From Streptomyces tanashiensis (GTDB lineage Bacteria; Actinomycetota; Actinomycetes; Streptomycetales; Streptomycetaceae), in contig NZ_BMRZ01000005.1 in assembly GCF_014648895.1 (NCBI RefSeq), forward strand, positions 62,001-126,000: DNA of 64,000 bases. Reading direction: 5' to 3'. Numbering within the stretch: position 1 is the first letter of the stretch; each line of letters starts with the position of its first letter. The notes below the pieces were generated by a model, which was not told where the DNA came from, made no database searches, and was given only the letters and a program-made list of their open reading frames with translations. Position numbers and translations under genes: made by a program. This document shows positions 17,161-24,147 of this stretch, in pieces.

Positions 17161-18087
17161 TCATGGGGTGCGCTGACGATGGGATTCCTCCGCTTGGCAG
17201 TCGTTGCACGCGCCCGGTTCCGGGCCCCGGTAGGCGCGGTCGCAGGTGTCGCAGTTGTGGAGGGGGTGCCGGACGGAAGGCTGCTCAGGCGGACGGAACG
17301 GCGGCAGGGGCGGTAGTTGGGCCGTCAGCCGGTGGGCCAGGAGGGCGGCGGGGCGGTGGAGGGGTTCCGGGGGGAGGGTGGTGGTGAGGGCGCGGTGGAC
17401 GGACTCCGGGGTGAACTCGCGTTCCAGCCAGGTGACGACGCCTGGTGCGAGGTGCTCGGCGTCGCTCTCGGAGATCAGCAGGCGGGGATCCGCGTGTCGG
17501 AGGCCGGAGAGGATGCCGATGGCCGTCCGGAGCAGGTCAGGGGTGGGGTAGGCGGGTTGCGGAACGGCCGGCAGGGCGGCCCGTCGGCGGGGTTCGCGCT
17601 GCTCGCGCCGTCGTGGTGGAGGCTCCGCCTCGGGCCTCGGAGGGGGGCCGTCACCCTTGGCGGGACGGGGCGAGGGGGCGCTCGTGCGTCGCGGGCCGCC
17701 GCCCGTGCGGCCCGGGCGGTTGCAGGAGACCGTGCGGGTCACGACCCGACCGGCCGCCGTGCGTTCTTTGGTGCGGCGCAGGTAGCCGTGGGCCTCCAGT
17801 TCGCGGAGGGTGGCGGCGATCCGTGTCGTGCCCTCCGGGAAGCGCCGGGCCAGCGACCTGATGTCCACGGGCGATCCGGCCGGCAGCGACTGGATGTGGG
17901 TCGCGAGTCCGATCGCCGTCAGCGAGAGCTCCGCGTGCTGTGCGAGGTGGTTGCCGACCACCGTGAAGTGAGTGGCGTGGCGGGTGTTCTCGTGCACCAC
18001 TCCGCAGGAAGTACCCCGGGAAGGGTGGTTCTTGGCCCCGTTACGGGACAGGGCGGGCGCCTGGGCGCTACGGTTTTCTTCATCCAT
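17161..18087 (-). CDS. Winged-helix protein with C-terminal zinc ribbon
   Basis: 308 residues. The N-terminal winged helix (about 20-105) reads HFTVVGNHLAQHAELSLTAIGLATHIQSLP...IRSLARRFPEGTTRIAATLRELEAHGYLRR. The middle linker is rich in Pro, Arg and Gly (about 125-175). A helical domain (about 180-270) and a four-cysteine knuckle (CDTCDRAYRGPEPGACNDC, near the C-terminus) follow. The architecture recalls replication-initiator-like or conjugative-element regulators of streptomycetes, but no plasmid genes are adjacent. Start ATG at 18087 chosen over an upstream ATG in the same frame for lack of protein character. Followed 4 bp later by the Rpn-like gene. Confidence 0.75.
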   Translation of the reverse strand: MDEENRSAQAPALSRNGAKNHPSRGTSCGVVHENTRHATHFTVVGNHLAQHAELSLTAIGLATHIQSLPAGSPVDIRSLARRFPEGTTRIAATLRELEAHGYLRRTKERTAAGRVVTRTVSCNRPGRTGGGPRRTSAPSPRPAKGDGPPPRPEAEPPPRRREQREPRRRAALPAVPQPAYPTPDLLRTAIGILSGLRHADPRLLISESDAEHLAPGVVTWLEREFTPESVHRALTTTLPPEPLHRPAALLAHRLTAQLPPLPPFRPPEQPSVRHPLHNCDTCDRAYRGPEPGACNDCQAEESHRQRTP

Positions 18088-18377
18088 CGGGAAGGGGCTT
18101 ACTTCCTTGGTGGTCAGGCCCTCGCATTGGGATTGCCGTCCCGGCGAGGGCCGACGCATGTCTGCGTCCGGATCGGTTGGGCAGAGCGTAGATCAAGCAA
18201 CCCACCCCAAAGCCAGCTGAGTTGGGCATATTCACCCTCGCGAGTGAGACGGGCGTGAGTGGGAGGAGGGGTGGGGTTTGGTTCGGTTTCTTTCTCCCGG
18301 TGGTCGTTTCTTGGGAGACCGTCCAGCCGACCGGAGACCGGATTCGCGGGATTCGGTGAACCAACCCTTCGTGCAGG

Positions 18378-18809
18378 TCAGGGGCGTGGCAGGTCGAGTT
18401 CGGCCCAGACGGCCTTCCGGGGCACGGGACCGAGCTCGACGCCCCATCGGTCGGCCAGCGCCTCGACGAGGAGCAGCCCGCGCCCGGAGTCGCCCCCGGG
18501 GCAGGCCGGTTGGATGCGCGGGAGGTCCTCGCCCCGGGTGTCCGCCACCTCGATCCGGAGGGTGTCCGGTCGCGACTGCAGGACGAGCCGGAAACTCCGG
18601 CCGGCGACCCGGCCGTGCGTCGCCGCGTTCGCGGCCAGTTCGGCGACGACCTGGGTCGCCCCCTCAGTCACGCCGTACGGCAACTCCCTGTCCCGGAGCC
18701 ACTCCACCGCGAGCAGCCGCGCGAGACGGGCCCCACGAGGGGTGGGCGAGAGGAGGACACCGAAGTGCGCTGGTGAGAGGGGTACTTGGGTGGTGTTCTT
18801 CTGATTCAC
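18378..18809 (-). CDS. RsbW-like ATP-binding protein
   Basis: 143-residue stand-alone GHKL ATPase of the HATPase_c_2 type. It shows the N-box VVAELAANAATHGRV, the G1 region IEVADTRGEDLP and the G2 region GGDSGRGLLLVEALADRWGV. Relatives are anti-sigma-factor serine kinases or orphan regulators; in streptomycetes they commonly sit beside XRE-DUF5753/DUF397 genes, as here. GTG start at 18809, divergent from the XRE gene with a 154-bp spacer containing phased TGTCC repeats. Partner unknown. Confidence 0.88.
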   Translation of the reverse strand: MNQKNTTQVPLSPAHFGVLLSPTPRGARLARLLAVEWLRDRELPYGVTEGATQVVAELAANAATHGRVAGRSFRLVLQSRPDTLRIEVADTRGEDLPRIQPACPGGDSGRGLLLVEALADRWGVELGPVPRKAVWAELDLPRP

Positions 18810-18871
18810 GTCACCGAGCGTGGCGGCCCTCGCCTAGCGTGAACAGTGACGGCGTCGATGCGTACGGTGAC

Positions 18872-18906
18872 TGTCCGGCGCTTGTCCACTGCTGTCCGGG
18901 CTGTCC
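18872..18906. promoter_or_regulatory. Four helically phased TGTCC direct repeats
   Basis: TGTCC occurs at 18872-18876, 18883-18887, 18893-18897 and 18902-18906, with steps of 11, 10 and 9 bp, three of them as CTGTCCGG. All lie on one face of the helix in the spacer between the divergent RsbW-like and XRE genes, 58-92 bp before the XRE start. A binding array for the XRE-DUF5753 protein is the simplest reading. Confidence 0.55.
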
Positions 18907-18963
18907 GGACCCTCTTCACGGGTAGGGGCGTCGCGCCACGAAGGGGCGAGGGAAGGGTGCGGT

Positions 18964-19839
18964 ATGTCGGTGGATGGTGCGGCACAGCGGCTCAAGACCG
19001 AGGCGGACGAACCGGGGTGGGAGGTCGACCCGGACGACGACTGGGGCGTGGCCGTGGTCGCCACCGTGGGTCGGCAGCTGAGGCTGCGGAGGGAGTCGGT
19101 GGGGATGCGGGCCGCCGAGCTGGGAACGGCCACCGGCTACGGCGAAGACCTCATCTACAAGATCGAGAGCGGCAAGCGGATCCCGCGCCCCGAGTTCCTG
19201 GACAAGGCGGACGAGGTACTGGGGGCGGGTGGCCTGCTCTCGGCGATGAAGGAGGACGTGGCGAAGGTCCGGTACCCGAAGAAGGTGCGGGCGTTGGCGA
19301 AGATGGAGGGTACGGCGGTGGAGATCGGGGTGTACGAGTGCAACATCATCGCCGGTCTGCTGCAGACGCCGGAGCACGCAAGGGCCGTGATCGAGGCGGC
19401 GCAGCCTCCGTACTCGCCGGACGATGTGGAGCGCATGGTGGCCGCTCGTGTGGCCCGGCAGTCGGTCTTCGAGAGGGACCCGGCTCCGTCGATTCATTTC
19501 GTGTTGGAAGAGGCACCGTTGCGTCGACAGGTGGGGGGCACAATGGTCTGGCGACGGCAGCTCGAACATCTGCTGGAGGTGGGGCGGTTGCGCAACGTCA
19601 CGCTTCAGGCCATGCCCACGAACACTGAGGCCCACCCGGGACTGGACGGCCGGATCGAGCTGCTGAAGTTCCCGGACGGTACGGCCGTGGGGCGCTCCGA
19701 CGGCGCGTTCAGCGGGCGGCCGATCACCGATCCCAAGCAGCTGCGCATCCTTGAGCTGCGATATGGCACCATCCGGGCGCAGGCTTTCTCGCCGAGGGAG
19801 TCGCTGGCGTTCATCGAGCAACTGCTGGGAGAGACATGA
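18964..19839 (+). CDS. XRE-family regulator with DUF5753 domain
   Basis: 291 residues. The helix-turn-helix at about 35-90 reads GRQLRLRRESVGMRAAELGTATGYGEDLIYKIESGKRIPRPEFLDKAD. DUF5753 (about 110-285) contains YECNIIAGLLQTPEHARAVIEAA and VARQSVFERDPAPSIHFVLEEAPLRRQVGG, ending in SPRESLAFIEQLL. This is the WhiJ-like class, present in many copies in streptomycetes and paired with DUF397 proteins that are thought to relieve repression during development. The stop overlaps the DUF397 start (ATGA), so the two are translationally coupled. ATG start at 18964. Confidence 0.93.
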   Translation: MSVDGAAQRLKTEADEPGWEVDPDDDWGVAVVATVGRQLRLRRESVGMRAAELGTATGYGEDLIYKIESGKRIPRPEFLDKADEVLGAGGLLSAMKEDVAKVRYPKKVRALAKMEGTAVEIGVYECNIIAGLLQTPEHARAVIEAAQPPYSPDDVERMVAARVARQSVFERDPAPSIHFVLEEAPLRRQVGGTMVWRRQLEHLLEVGRLRNVTLQAMPTNTEAHPGLDGRIELLKFPDGTAVGRSDGAFSGRPITDPKQLRILELRYGTIRAQAFSPRESLAFIEQLLGET

Positions 19840-20102
19840 TCCACAAGGCCTCCGCCGGGAATGCCTCCGAACTGGCGTGGTTCAAGAGCAGCTACAGCGG
19901 CGGCACCGACGGCGAGTCGTGCGTCGAGGTCGCCTGGCGCAAGAGCAGCTACAGCGACGGCAACGAGGGCGACTCCTGCGTCGAGGTCGCCACCACCCCC
20001 GCCACCGTCCATGTCCGCGACTCCAAGTGCCTCGGCGGCCCGCAGCTCGCGTTCCTGCCCGGTGCCTGGGCGGGCTTCGTCTCGTACGCGACGGCCGGCT
20101 GA
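19836..20102 (+). CDS. DUF397 protein with internally duplicated core
   Basis: 88 residues with two head-to-tail copies of the DUF397 signature: WFKSSYSGGTDGESCVEVA (15-33) and WRKSSYSDGNEGDSCVEVA (34-52). The usual C-terminal part VHVRDSKCLGGPQLAFLPGAWAGFV follows only the second. Most family members are about 60-70 residues with one core, so this one has gained a 57-bp duplication. It is the partner of the XRE-DUF5753 regulator by 4-bp overlap. A role as antagonist of that regulator is known for WhiJ-type pairs and is inferred here. Confidence 0.92.
   Translation: MIHKASAGNASELAWFKSSYSGGTDGESCVEVAWRKSSYSDGNEGDSCVEVATTPATVHVRDSKCLGGPQLAFLPGAWAGFVSYATAG
19878..19991 (+). repeat. 57-bp tandem duplication in the DUF397 gene
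   Basis: Two adjacent 57-bp copies (19878-19934 and 19935-19991) encode the duplicated WxKSSYS...SCVEVA core. They share long identical blocks such as AAGAGCAGCTACAGCG and TGCGTCGAGGTCGCC. Confidence 0.88.
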
Positions 20103-20122
20103 TCCCGTAACCCACACGTGTG

Positions 20123-20153
20123 AAGAGCCCGGATCCCTCGGTCCCGGGCTCTT
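20123..20153 (+). terminator. Terminator after the DUF397 gene
   Basis: AAGAGCCCGG at 20123-20132 pairs with CCGGGCTCTT at 20144-20153, 20 bp after the stop codon. Confidence 0.8.
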
Positions 20154-20277
20154 GGCACATGCCGAACCGGGTCCACTGAAGTTTCGTCGCGCGGGCTGTC
20201 ACACATCCCGTTCCGGCTCCGTCAGTGCAGTGTCCGGCTCGGTCGAGGCGGATACGGGAAAGGCCGAAGGAGCCGAG

Positions 20278-20631
20278 ATGTTCGCCGAGATGTCCACCAC
20301 CGCCATCGTCGTCACCGCCGTCGCCGCGTTCATGGCCGGCTTCTCCGGAGCCTCGATCTTCTTCCGGGCGAAGTTCGTCGTCGAGCCCCTCGCCCAGTAC
20401 GGCGTGCCGCAGGCCTGGTGGAACTGGCTCGGGGCCGCCAAGGCCGCCGGGGGCGCCGGGCTCATCGTCGGGTTCTACGTCCCCGTCATCGGGACCCTCG
20501 CCGCCATCGGGCTCATCCTGTACTTCACCGGCGCGGTGATCACCGTGCTGCGGGCCCGCGCCTACGGCCACGCGCCCTTCCCGCTCGTCTACATGGCGCC
20601 CGCCGTCGCCGCCCTCGTCCTCACCTGGTGA
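20278..20631 (+). CDS. DoxX-like small membrane protein
   Basis: 117 residues and four predicted hydrophobic helices: TTAIVVTAVAAFMAGFSGASIFF, WWNWLGAAKAAGGAGLIVGFYV, IGTLAAIGLILYFTGAVITVL and FPLVYMAPAVAALVLTW. The LGAAKAAGGAGLIVGFYVP segment is the conserved DoxX-like family signature. Start ATG at 20278; the open frame continues upstream but crosses the previous terminator. DoxX-like proteins are linked to quinone or thiol stress chemistry in some bacteria; no specific role can be given. Convergent with metG across a shared terminator. Confidence 0.85.
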   Translation: MFAEMSTTAIVVTAVAAFMAGFSGASIFFRAKFVVEPLAQYGVPQAWWNWLGAAKAAGGAGLIVGFYVPVIGTLAAIGLILYFTGAVITVLRARAYGHAPFPLVYMAPAVAALVLTW

Positions 20632-20646
20632 CCGTGGAGAAACGAG

Positions 20647-20683
20647 AAGGCCGCCGTCCCCGCAGAGCGGAGACGGCGGCCTT
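20647..20683. terminator. Bidirectional terminator between doxX-like gene and metG
   Basis: AAGGCCGCCGTC at 20647-20658 pairs perfectly with GACGGCGGCCTT at 20672-20683. It lies between the two convergent stops. Confidence 0.88.
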
Positions 20684-20693
20684 CGGCGTTGCG

Positions 20694-22301
20694 TCAGTCC
20701 TTCTTCGGCTCCTCCAGGCGCGGGAACAGCACCGCGCCCTTCGTCACCGTCGCGCCGGCCGGCAGCTGTCCCCACATGGCGGAGGACTGGACCGGCTGCG
20801 TGGCCAGGGCACCCAGGGACGCCTCGGCGCCCAGCGAGTCCCAGAGGGCCTGCGAGGTCTCCGGCATGATCGGGTTCAGCAGGACCGCGACGGCGCGGAG
20901 CGACTCGGCGGCCGTGTACAGGATCGTGGCGAGACGGGCGCGGCCCTCCTCGCTCTCGTCCTTCGCGACCTTCCACGGCTCCTGCTCCGTGATGTAGCCG
21001 TTGACCTGCTTCACGAAGTCGAAGATCGCCAGGATGCCGCCCTGGAAGTCCAGCTCCTCGCCGATCTTCAGGTCGGCCGTCGCGACCGCCTTGGCCAGGC
21101 CGTCCTGGATCGCCTTCTCCGCGTCACCGTCGGCCGTCGAGGCCGGCAGCTCGCCGCCGAAGTACTTGCCGACCATGGCCGCGACGCGCGAGGCGAGGTT
21201 GCCGTAGTCGTTGGCCAGCTCGGAGGTGTAGCGGGCGGAGAAGTCCTCCCACGAGAACGAGCCGTCGCTGCCGAAGGCGATCGCCCGCAGGAAGTACCAG
21301 CGGTAGGCGTCCACGCCGAAGTGCGAGGTCAGGTCCTGCGGCTTGATGCCCGTCAGGTTCGACTTCGACATCTTCTCGCCGCCGACCATCAGCCAGCCGT
21401 TGGCCGCGACCCTGCCCGGGACCGGCAGGCCCTGCGCCATCAGCATGGCCGGCCAGATCACCGCGTGGAAGCGCAGGATGTCCTTGCCGACCAGGTGCAC
21501 GTTGGCCGGGAACGTCTCCGCGAACTTCGCCGGGTTCTCGTTGTAGCCGACGGCCGTCGCGTAGTTCAGGAGCGCGTCGACCCACACGTAGATGACGTGC
21601 TTCTCGTCCCACGGGATCGGGATGCCCCAGTCGAACGTGGAACGGGAGATGGAGAGGTCCTGCAGCCCCTGCTTGACGAAGTTCACGACCTCGTTGCGCG
21701 CCGACTCCGGCTGGATGAAGCCCGGGTTCGCCTCGTAGAACTCCAGGAGCTTCGGGCCGTACTCGCTCAGCTTGAAGAAGTAGTTCTCCTCCTTGAGGAT
21801 CTCCACCGGCTTCTTGTGGATCGGGCACAGCTTCGTGCCGTCCTCGGCCTCGATGAGGTCGCCGGGGAGCTTGTACTCCTCACAGCCCACGCAGTACGGG
21901 CCTTCGTACCCGCCCTTGTAGATCTCGCCCTTGTCGTACAGGTCCTGCACGAACTCCTGGACGCGGTCGGTGTGACGCTTCTGCGTGGTGCGGATGAAGT
22001 CGTCGTTCGCGATGTTCAGGTGCTCCCAGAGGGGCTTCCACGCCTCCTCGACGAGCTTGTCGCACCAGGCCTGGGGCGTGACGTCGTTCGCCTCGGCCGT
22101 GCGCATGATCTTCTGACCGTGCTCGTCCGTGCCGGTGAGGTACCACACCTTCTCGCCGCGCTGACGGTGCCAGCGCGTGAGCACGTCGCCTGCGACGGTC
22201 GTATAGGCGTGGCCCAGGTGAGGAGCGTCGTTGACGTAGTAAATGGGGGTCGTGACGTAGAACGCCTTCGCCCCCTGCTTCTCGGATCCAGTGGCCGCCA
22301 T
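20694..22301 (-). CDS. metG: Methionyl-tRNA synthetase
   Basis: 535-residue class I synthetase charging tRNA-Met. The HIGH-type motif is APHLGHAYTT (about 20); the KMSKS-type motif is GGEKMSKSN (about 300). A zinc knuckle insert with CVGCEEYKL and LCPIHKK (about 127-150) shows a single-knuckle form. No C-terminal tRNA-binding (EMAP-like) domain is present. Start ATG at 22301 (MAATGSEKQ) is used; an in-frame ATG 33 nt further upstream is possible. Divergent from the two-component system with a 59-bp spacer. Confidence 0.96.
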   Translation of the reverse strand: MAATGSEKQGAKAFYVTTPIYYVNDAPHLGHAYTTVAGDVLTRWHRQRGEKVWYLTGTDEHGQKIMRTAEANDVTPQAWCDKLVEEAWKPLWEHLNIANDDFIRTTQKRHTDRVQEFVQDLYDKGEIYKGGYEGPYCVGCEEYKLPGDLIEAEDGTKLCPIHKKPVEILKEENYFFKLSEYGPKLLEFYEANPGFIQPESARNEVVNFVKQGLQDLSISRSTFDWGIPIPWDEKHVIYVWVDALLNYATAVGYNENPAKFAETFPANVHLVGKDILRFHAVIWPAMLMAQGLPVPGRVAANGWLMVGGEKMSKSNLTGIKPQDLTSHFGVDAYRWYFLRAIAFGSDGSFSWEDFSARYTSELANDYGNLASRVAAMVGKYFGGELPASTADGDAEKAIQDGLAKAVATADLKIGEELDFQGGILAIFDFVKQVNGYITEQEPWKVAKDESEEGRARLATILYTAAESLRAVAVLLNPIMPETSQALWDSLGAEASLGALATQPVQSSAMWGQLPAGATVTKGAVLFPRLEEPKKD

Positions 22302-22360
22302 GGTCGAAATCCTAACGGTCGGACGTAGATCCACTCACATCCATAAACCGGGGGGTGTGG

Positions 22361-23053
22361 ATGATGAGCGGCATGCGTGTACTCGTAGCCGAGGACGAGC
22401 GCGACCTCGCCGCGCTCCTCGCCACCGGCCTGCGGCGGGCCGGCTTCGCCGTCGACACCGTCCATGCGGGCGACGACGCCCTGGAACTGCTCGGCCTGCC
22501 CGCGTACGACGGTGCCGCGCCCAGCCCCTACGACGTCCTCGTCCTCGACCGCGATCTGCCCCGCGTCCACGGCGACGACGTGGCCCGGCAGCTCGTCGCC
22601 GCCGCCTCCCCCACCCGGATCCTCATGCTCACCGCCTCCTCCGCCGTGGAGGACCGCGTCCAGGGCCTCGACCTCGGCGCCGACGACTACCTCGGGAAAC
22701 CCTTCGACTTCCCCGAGCTCGTCTCCCGCGTCCGCGCCCTCCGGCGGCGCTCCGCCCGGCCCGCCCTGCCCCCGCTCCTGGAGCGCGACGGCCTCGTCAT
22801 GGACACCGCCCGGCGGACCGCCACCCGCGACGGGCGGGACCTCGACCTCTCCCCCAAGGAGTTCTCCGTCCTCCAGATCCTCCTGGAGGCCGACGGCGCC
22901 GCCGTCTCCGCCGAGGAGCTCCTCGAACGCGCCTGGGACGCCCACGCCGACCCCTTCACCGGCGCCGTACGCGTCTGCATGAGCAAGCTGCGGGGGAAAC
23001 TCGGCGACCCGGCGCTCGTCCGGACCGTCCAGGGCGTGGGGTACGTGCTGTGA
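22361..23053 (+). CDS. OmpR/PhoB-family response regulator
   Basis: About 230 residues. The receiver domain (about 5-125) has acidic pocket AEDERDLA, phospho-acceptor VLDRDLP (the aspartate of LVLDRDLPR), TASS and lysine in DDYLGKPFDFPELVSR. The C-terminal winged helix (about 140-230) has DLSPKEFSVLQILLEADGAAVSAEELLERAW and RTVQGVGYVL. Several start codons are packed here (GTG 22355, ATG 22361, 22364, 22373); the G-rich Shine-Dalgarno at 22350-22355 favours 22361 or 22364. The stop overlaps the kinase start by 4 bp (GTGA), so coupled translation is expected. Confidence 0.92.
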   Translation: MMSGMRVLVAEDERDLAALLATGLRRAGFAVDTVHAGDDALELLGLPAYDGAAPSPYDVLVLDRDLPRVHGDDVARQLVAAASPTRILMLTASSAVEDRVQGLDLGADDYLGKPFDFPELVSRVRALRRRSARPALPPLLERDGLVMDTARRTATRDGRDLDLSPKEFSVLQILLEADGAAVSAEELLERAWDAHADPFTGAVRVCMSKLRGKLGDPALVRTVQGVGYVL

Positions 23054-24147
23054 GCGAGCCCGTGGTGAGCGAGTCCTTCCTCGGTGCCGGGTCCACCATC
23101 CGCACCCGCATCGCCCTCGTCTACGGCGGTGTCTTCCTGGTCCTCGGCGCCGTCCTGCTGCTCGTGGTGAACCTGCTGGTCAGAGCCGGCACGGACGCCG
23201 ACACGGACGCGATCGTCGCCCGCGCCGACGACGTCGCCGTCGTCGAGGCGTACGAGATCGGCGACGACATCAGCCGGGCCGCCGGCCAGCAGATGCTCAT
23301 GTGGTCCTGCATGTCCCTGCTCGTCATCGCCTGTGGCGCGGTCGTGGTGGGGTGGTGGACCGCCGGGCGCGTCCTGCGGCCCGTCCACGAGATGACCGCC
23401 CGGGCCCGGCGGCTCTCCGGCCTCGACGAGAGGCTCGACGTGCGCGGGCCCGACGACGAGCTCAAGGAACTCGGCGACACGATCGACGCGCTGCTCGGGC
23501 GCCTGGAGACCGCGTTCGACAGCCAGCGCCGGTTCATCGCCAACGCCTCCCACGAGCTGCGCACCCCGCTCGCCACCCAGCGCGCCGCGATCCAGGTGGG
23601 TCTCGACGACAGTTGCGACGTGCGACAGATCCTGCTCGACAGCAACCTTCGCAGCGAGCGCCTCATCGACGGCCTCCTGCTCCTCGCACGGAGCGAGCGG
23701 GGGCTCGCCGAACGCGAGGACGTGCCGCTCGGGGACGTCGTCGACGAGGAGTACGCGGGCGCGTGCGTGGTGGGCGACGGCGGTGTCGTACGGGGGAGCC
23801 GGGTGCTGCTCGCACAGCTCGTACGGAACCTCGTCGCGAACGCGGTCGCCTACAACGTGCCGGGGGGCGAGGTGCGTGTGCGGGTCGAGGCGCCCGGTGT
23901 CCTCACCGTCGTCAACACCGGGCCGGTCGTCCCCGAGGGCGACGTCGACGGGCTCTTCGAACCCTTCCGGCGCGGGGAGGGGCGGGACCGGATGGGGCCC
24001 GGCGCGGGGCTCGGGCTCTCCATCGTCCGCTCGATCGCCCTCGCGCACGGGGGCGCGGTACGCGCCGTGGCGCGGGGTGCGGCGGAGGGCGGCGGGCTGG
24101 TGGTGACGGTGACCCTGCCGGTCACCGTCACCACCGTGGCCGTCTAG
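23050..24147 (+). CDS. Membrane sensor histidine kinase
   Basis: 365 residues. Transmembrane helix 1 is at about 22-42 (IALVYGGVFLVLGAVLLLVVNLLV), followed by a short external loop of about 40 residues and helix 2 at about 82-103. A HAMP domain (GRVLRPVHEMTARARRLSGLDERLDV), the H-box RRFIANASHELRTPLATQRAA (phospho-histidine) and a GHKL ATPase with LVRNLVANAVAYN and GAGLGLSIVRSIALAHGG follow. The short extracellular loop suggests sensing within or close to the membrane. It is encoded with its response regulator. The stop shares CTAG with the convergent VWA gene. GTG start at 23050. Confidence 0.93.
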   Translation: MSEPVVSESFLGAGSTIRTRIALVYGGVFLVLGAVLLLVVNLLVRAGTDADTDAIVARADDVAVVEAYEIGDDISRAAGQQMLMWSCMSLLVIACGAVVVGWWTAGRVLRPVHEMTARARRLSGLDERLDVRGPDDELKELGDTIDALLGRLETAFDSQRRFIANASHELRTPLATQRAAIQVGLDDSCDVRQILLDSNLRSERLIDGLLLLARSERGLAEREDVPLGDVVDEEYAGACVVGDGGVVRGSRVLLAQLVRNLVANAVAYNVPGGEVRVRVEAPGVLTVVNTGPVVPEGDVDGLFEPFRRGEGRDRMGPGAGLGLSIVRSIALAHGGAVRAVARGAAEGGGLVVTVTLPVTVTTVAV

